Part shown: one piece after another, positions 58,870 to 64,000 of the stretch | How the letters are laid out: each line of letters starts with the position of its first letter | How positions within the stretch are numbered: the first letter of the stretch is position 1 | Assembly: GCA_965153355.1 (NCBI GenBank) | Contig: OZ231126.1 | Span: 3,782,001 to 3,846,000, forward strand | DNA from: Flaccisagitta enflata | Lineage: Eukaryota; Chaetognatha; Sagittoidea; Aphragmophora | Direction of reading: 5' to 3' | DNA: 64,000 nt | Position numbers and translations under genes: made by a program | The notes under the pieces: generated by a model | What the model saw: the letters and a program-made list of their open reading frames with translations, nothing else | Databases searched by the model: none | Told to the model about the DNA's origin: nothing

Positions 58870-59410
58870 CTGGTTTCACACCTTGAAAGTGTGCGCAAAA
58901 GGGTGTCGCATGTTTTGAGCGTATGAGCTTGAGTGTGCGCATTTGCAAAGTATTAAGTGTCACACCTTGAAAGTGTGTGCAAAAGTCTGTCGCATATTCT
59001 GAGCTCGTAAATTCTACGCGCGCGTTTGGAATCAAAGATTCACACCTCAAAAGCGTGTGCCATGGGGTTTCGCAAATTCAGAGCATGATTCTCAGCATGA
59101 TGTGCTTATGCGCGTTGAAAGTGTGAACAATTTAGTGTCAATTTAGTATCACACCTTAAACGGTTGTAGAATTGGTTAGGGCAAATTGGACGCATTTGAA
59201 TGGTTTAGGGGAAACGCATTTACATAGTTGATGGAATTATGTATTCACATGGTTCAGAGCAACGCATTTTATAGTTCAGGGCATCGCAATCGTATAGTTT
59301 AGGGCGATGCATCAGCATGGTTTAGGGCAGCGCACTTGCATGGTTTAGTGAAACGCATTTGTATAGTTTAGAGCCTCGCAATTGTATGGTTTAGTGCCAC
59401 GCATTTGGGT
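58870..59410 (+). repeat. Two-stage minisatellite
   Basis: About 82-bp spacing of TCACACCTTGAAAGTGTG..GTCGCA near 58876, 58959 and 59040; then irregular TTAGGGCAACGCATTT..ATGGT units of about 30-40 bp to 59400. Confidence 0.75.
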
Positions 59411-59432
59411 GTTGAGCCTGAAAGTGGGACAG

Positions 59433-59532
59433 TCAAACGGGACTGTGAATGTTGGTGGGTGATTCCGACTCAAAGACAAAAACCTGCCAGATGGCACCAG
59501 AACTAAACTGACTAAGAAGGGAAACGACGAGA
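59433..59532 (-). CDS. Candidate terminal exon of an unidentified gene
   Basis: After acceptor CATCTCTTTTTGCAG: one base, LVVSLLSQFSSGAIWQVFVF, ESESPTNIHSPV and TGA. Lies downstream (minus sense) of a long CT array, the same arrangement seen at the proven exons. Not recognised; weak. Confidence 0.3.
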
Positions 59533-59655
59533 CTGCAAAAAGAGATGATATGCCATCTAGAAGATTCTATTTCACATCTACCTACTGAAAGAAATAGAAC
59601 GGGCAGAAAGGAAGAGGGAGAGAGAAAGGAGAAATTAGGTGGGGAAGTGAAAGAA

Positions 59656-59850
<195 letters not shown>

Positions 59851-60045
59851 AGACAGAAAGAGAGAAAGAGAGAAAGACAAAAGACAGACAGAGGCTAACA
59901 GACATGGACAGAGAGACAGACAGAAAGAGACAGACAAAAAGCGATGAAGACAGAGACATACTAGCAGTTGTATAAAGAAAGACCGACAGCGAAACACAGA
60001 CAGACTGACAGACAGATAGACTGTAAGGAAATGAGACAGACAGAT

Positions 60046-61083
60046 AGACCAAAACCACCAGTATTTCGTAGTAATGACGGAACAAATACATACATTACTT
60101 AGTCTATACATCATGAATTTGTACCAGATTACGACTACTGTATGCACTGTAAAAACTATTGTAAATATTGTGTAAACATTGTGCTGTATATCAAGTGGAA
60201 GGTGGGTAAAGCCGTGATATGTTTGTACTTTCATTTCTTTTATTCTCTCGAGGGATGAATTAGCTCATGGTCATTACAGCTTCTCGTATGTTTTTCCTTC
60301 CTATGTTAATAAAGCAATACAAGATGTTTTCTTTCTTTCTTTTTAAAGCAGTACAGGAAACCGATAGCTTCTCTAATGTTTTTTAACACCCCGCTCAAAA
60401 TTAAACGAACTGGGAAACTGATCAAAATTGAGAGTTAATATGCATTGAGAGGTCTGAAATTTGACACAGAGACAGCTAAAACATAGTATTTTTGCAAACC
60501 AAGGCCAAATAGAGCATTCGCAATAGTGTGTGGCCCTGGTAGTGTGCAATGTCAAAAATGCGGTGGAAGATTTCGACTGATTTTGACAAAAAATCTTTTC
60601 TGGGAGTGACGGCATAAACTTTCTCATTTTTCCCATGTGAGCGGGGAGAAAACTGCCCTTCCCGAGTTGTAATATAACTACCAAGCAACAATGATGAATT
60701 GTCCAAGACAGATGATTGGCCCTTGTTTTCAATATCTGGATGCATTGTGAAATCAAAAAGCAAATTGATAAAAATTGTGCTGATAAAAATTGTGCTCCGC
60801 TAGGCATATATAACCAACTTTTGGTTTCCATGGAGACCAAATCGGGGAGGAAAGCAATTACACACCGCCCAGGTACAACAGATGGATGGTTAAATTTGGG
60901 CAGGTATCAGTTTTTATGTATAGTTAGCTAAAAAATTAATTTTTAGTAATGTGGGGTAAAATGGGTCACCATGCTAAAATCCTGAAATTTTCCTCAAAAT
61001 GCTGAGATATTCTTGTTATCCAATCTCAAGGGTCAGAGTAAGTGAGATACAGCTCATTCCCAACCTAAACATTTTGTTCCATT
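60046..61083. other. No gene recognised
   Basis: A minus-strand open stretch at 60373-60840 (155 codons from ATG) overlaps another in a second frame (60476-60763, LLGSYITTREGQFSPRSHGK). Neither resembles a known domain; the latter could be an eroded transposon frame. Confidence 0.4.
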
Positions 61084-61240
61084 GTTAGTCGCGGACACGC
61101 GACTCTACACCTTGCCGTGTCGGTCGGTCTGTCCGTTGGTCCGTCCGACCGTCTGTCACATTTCTGAATTGCGAGCGGTTTTTGCATTACTGCTCTTGCC
61201 CAACCGTCCAAGACTGTCTTGCCGTGTATCCGGCCTTGGT
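61084..61240 (-). repeat. Hairpin-ended repeat, subfamily B short form
   Basis: TTAGTCGCGGACACGCGACTC, TACACCTTGCCGTGTCGGTC, GAATTGCGAGCGGTTTTTGC, GCCGTGTATCCGGCCTTGG. Confidence 0.9.
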
Positions 61241-61579
61241 TTTTTAAAAAAAATCTATTATTGGAAAAAAGTCGAATTATGTAATTGGACTTTTTGAAAC
61301 GTAGGGGAGAAATCGGGTTTCCATTTTCGATTTGGGGCATTTGCGAAAGTTGGACCATTTCCTGACTGGGATGACACATCTTTTTATATTCACAGCTTCA
61401 AATGGCACCAACCAGAAGTCTCTAGGATCAATATTTTTTGTGCTATGATTTTTTGAATCTTTTTTTATTTTTTCACATTTTTTAAAAAATTGATATTTTT
61501 CATTGATCTTGTGTAACGATAGGAAATAGTAAACATGTTTCGCAAATTGACTCCAACTTGTTTGACACTTTTGTTCTGC

Positions 61580-61582
<3 letters not shown>
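61241..61582. other. AT-rich, with a direct repeat
   Basis: GAAACGTAGGGGAGAAATCG (61297) recurs as GAAACGTAGGGGAGAAATCA (61894). A minus-strand open run covers 61290-61575 just after the GA array, without a recognisable family. Confidence 0.5.

Positions 61583-61664
<82 letters not shown>
61583..61664. repeat. (GA)n microsatellite
   Basis: Pure GA run followed by G-rich GGGAGG sequence to about 61860. Confidence 0.97.
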
Positions 61665-61666
<2 letters not shown>

Positions 61667-61985
61667 GGGGAAACACAGAGAAAGGGAGGGGGAGGGAGGG
61701 AGGGGGGGGTCCCGGAATTTATAGCGACGACTCAACGGCGAAGGAAACCATGGCGATCGCCTAAATGGCGAAGGAACCCATAGCAATAGGGAGGGGGAAA
61801 GAGGGAGGGGAAGCGAGAGAGGGAGGGAGAGAGAGATGGAAGGAGGGGAGGTCAGAAAGAGGGAGAGGGGAAATTACGTAATTCAAGCTCTTGAAACGTA
61901 GGGGAGAAATCAGGTTTTCCACTCTGACTTTCTTCTAATCCAATTTAAAAGATTTTGGGTCAAAAGAACAGCAAGGACAACTGTC

Positions 61986-62225
61986 ATGCAGAAGATAAAA
62001 GCAACTTCCACACTATTTCATGATAGAACCATTACATACAAGGTCATTGCCTCAATTGACCATATTGGTGAACAAATTGTACAAGGACATTACGTAGCAC
62101 ACATCAATCATCAAAATCAGTGGTTTCGTTGTGATGATGATCGGATTGTTCCCCTTGGAGCTAACTCACATGAACCAACAGCCAACTCTTACATAATTCT
62201 TCTACAGCTACAAAATCAGCGGTGA
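61986..62225 (+). pseudogene. USP-type deubiquitinase C-terminal fragment
   Basis: Frame reads YKVIASIDHIG, QGHYVAHINHQNQWFRCDDD, RIVPLG and NSYIILLQLQ. This is the last block of the peptidase C19 fold: the catalytic His (GHYVAHI) and the W-F-x-C-D-D-D substrate strand. The catalytic Cys box is absent; the frame continues open leftward to about 61950 only. Such USP tails occur in cellular enzymes and in some transposon polyproteins; the repeat-rich setting favours the second. Splice borders are not clear. Confidence 0.65.
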
Positions 62226-63199
<974 letters not shown>

Positions 63200-63426
63200 T
63201 AATGGTCCATCAAAGTGAGAGAATTTAATGGTCCATCAAAGTGATAGCACTTTCGTACAAAAATCCACATTGTGGTTAAGTACAAGGACATGATTTGAAA
63301 CAACATTTTCACTCTACGGCTGCAATTTTACGTCTGCAATATATCTTACGTATTATTACGTAACAACTTTCAAAAGCTTTGTAACAATACAATATAGAAA
63401 TAAATAAGTAACAACTGCCTACTCTC

Positions 63427-64000
63427 CTAAATTATGTTTTGACACATCTGGTTCTTTCCATATCCCAAATCCCAGATTTTCAGGATGACTTGAGCTACTT
63501 CAAGAACTTTGTCTATGTCTACTGAGTAAATTTGTTCAAAATTAATTTTTTTGTTTACTTCATACAGGTTAATTTTTTTATATTTCATACAATAGTTTAT
63601 CTGGTGGCTTTCATCATCTATCACAGAACACTCAGGGCAATTATTGTTCCCATTACCACATGAAAAATTGGCATTGCAACTCAACATCCCATAGTGACCC
63701 ATAATTACTGCTCTTGTTATCACTACTGAACCATAGTTCATTATCTCTAAAGGTTTTCGTTGATAGTCAGGGTTATTTATTGTCTGCAGGATTGTTTGAG
63801 TTTTTGTCTCAAGTTTTGACACTCCCCGCTCTTTGGTGTGCAACTCTTGTTTGAGTCGCTCTTTGTTGGCTTTTTCAGCAGCTTCTTCAACTTCTTTACG
63901 CCATTCATTTTTGGTCTTTTTTCCAGTCTTTTTCAAGCTCCCATTGATCAATTACCTCATTTATTTGCTTGGCCCAGCCAGTATCGTATGAGTCTAGGAC
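63427..64000 (-). mobile_element. LINE ORF2 (reverse transcriptase protein) C-terminus
   Basis: Minus-strand coding, entering from the right edge: VLDSYDTGWAKQINEVIDQW, ELEKDWKK, then after a frame change TKNEWRKEVEEAAEKANKER, LKQELHTKERG, and finally RAVIMGHYGMLSCNANFSCG with CPECSVIDDESHQINYC. The C-P-x-C..H..C knuckle after the GHYGML motif is the usual C-terminal end of invertebrate non-LTR ORF2 proteins. The frame change near 63925 makes it non-functional. The endonuclease and RT core would lie beyond base 64000. Confidence 0.8.

Noticed and set aside
60373-60840. 155-codon minus-strand frame as a gene
   Set aside because: No recognisable domain, overlapped by a second open frame of similar length, no splice borders.

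Overview
This is animal (invertebrate metazoan) nuclear DNA. Spliced exons with GT/AG borders can be read for two conserved animal genes (KLHL18 and MPHOSPH6) and for a class B GPCR. Introns are long and full of repeats. There are no bacterial operons, CRISPR arrays or rRNA/tRNA genes that I can see. Most long open frames are read-through of microsatellites (GA, TGAA, TTC, GT, TA) or of tandem repeats and are not genes. The exact taxon cannot be told from the sequence alone.

Layout. (1) 15-3402, minus: five 5' coding exons of KLHL18 (BTB and BACK); the kelch repeats lie beyond base 1. (2) 5983-9272, minus: one very large exon (1095 codons) of an unrecognised low-complexity, RGG- and polyQ-containing, probably nuclear protein. 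(3) 11135-17354, minus: two exons with matching phase that encode TM1-TM2 of a secretin-family (class B) GPCR, plus a decayed extra copy of the TM1 exon. No TM3-TM7 exons follow before the next gene. (4) 18-23 kb: a run of minisatellite cassettes with matched inverted ends. (5) 23336-40084: two nearly identical 2.39-kb arms in inverted orientation around about 12 kb that holds a truncated LINE ORF1, several foldback elements and a 604-bp element with a perfect 9-bp target duplication. (6) 40.6-41.9 kb, plus: a Pro/His-rich exon and half of a PHD finger in decaying tandem copies. (7) 42-52 kb: more cassettes and hairpin-ended repeats, no gene seen. (8) 52846-57252, minus: a complete five-exon MPHOSPH6 (185 codons); every intron holds a repeat. 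(9) 57.4-59.5 kb: weak candidate terminal exons. (10) 62 kb: a USP-type deubiquitinase C-terminal fragment. (11) 63.4-64 kb: the C-terminus of a LINE ORF2.

The most unusual content is repetitive. One superfamily of short elements (about 130-330 bp) carries a terminal hairpin whose stem differs between subfamilies with compensating changes on both sides, and the stem sequence recurs near the other end of the same element. A second family carries subfamily-specific palindromic 'barcodes' at both ends of an internal minisatellite. At MPHOSPH6 exon 2 and KLHL18 exon 3, a segment spanning the exon end and splice donor has been tandemly copied (about 12 copies in MPHOSPH6). Several microsatellites sit exactly at the polypyrimidine tracts of real splice acceptors.
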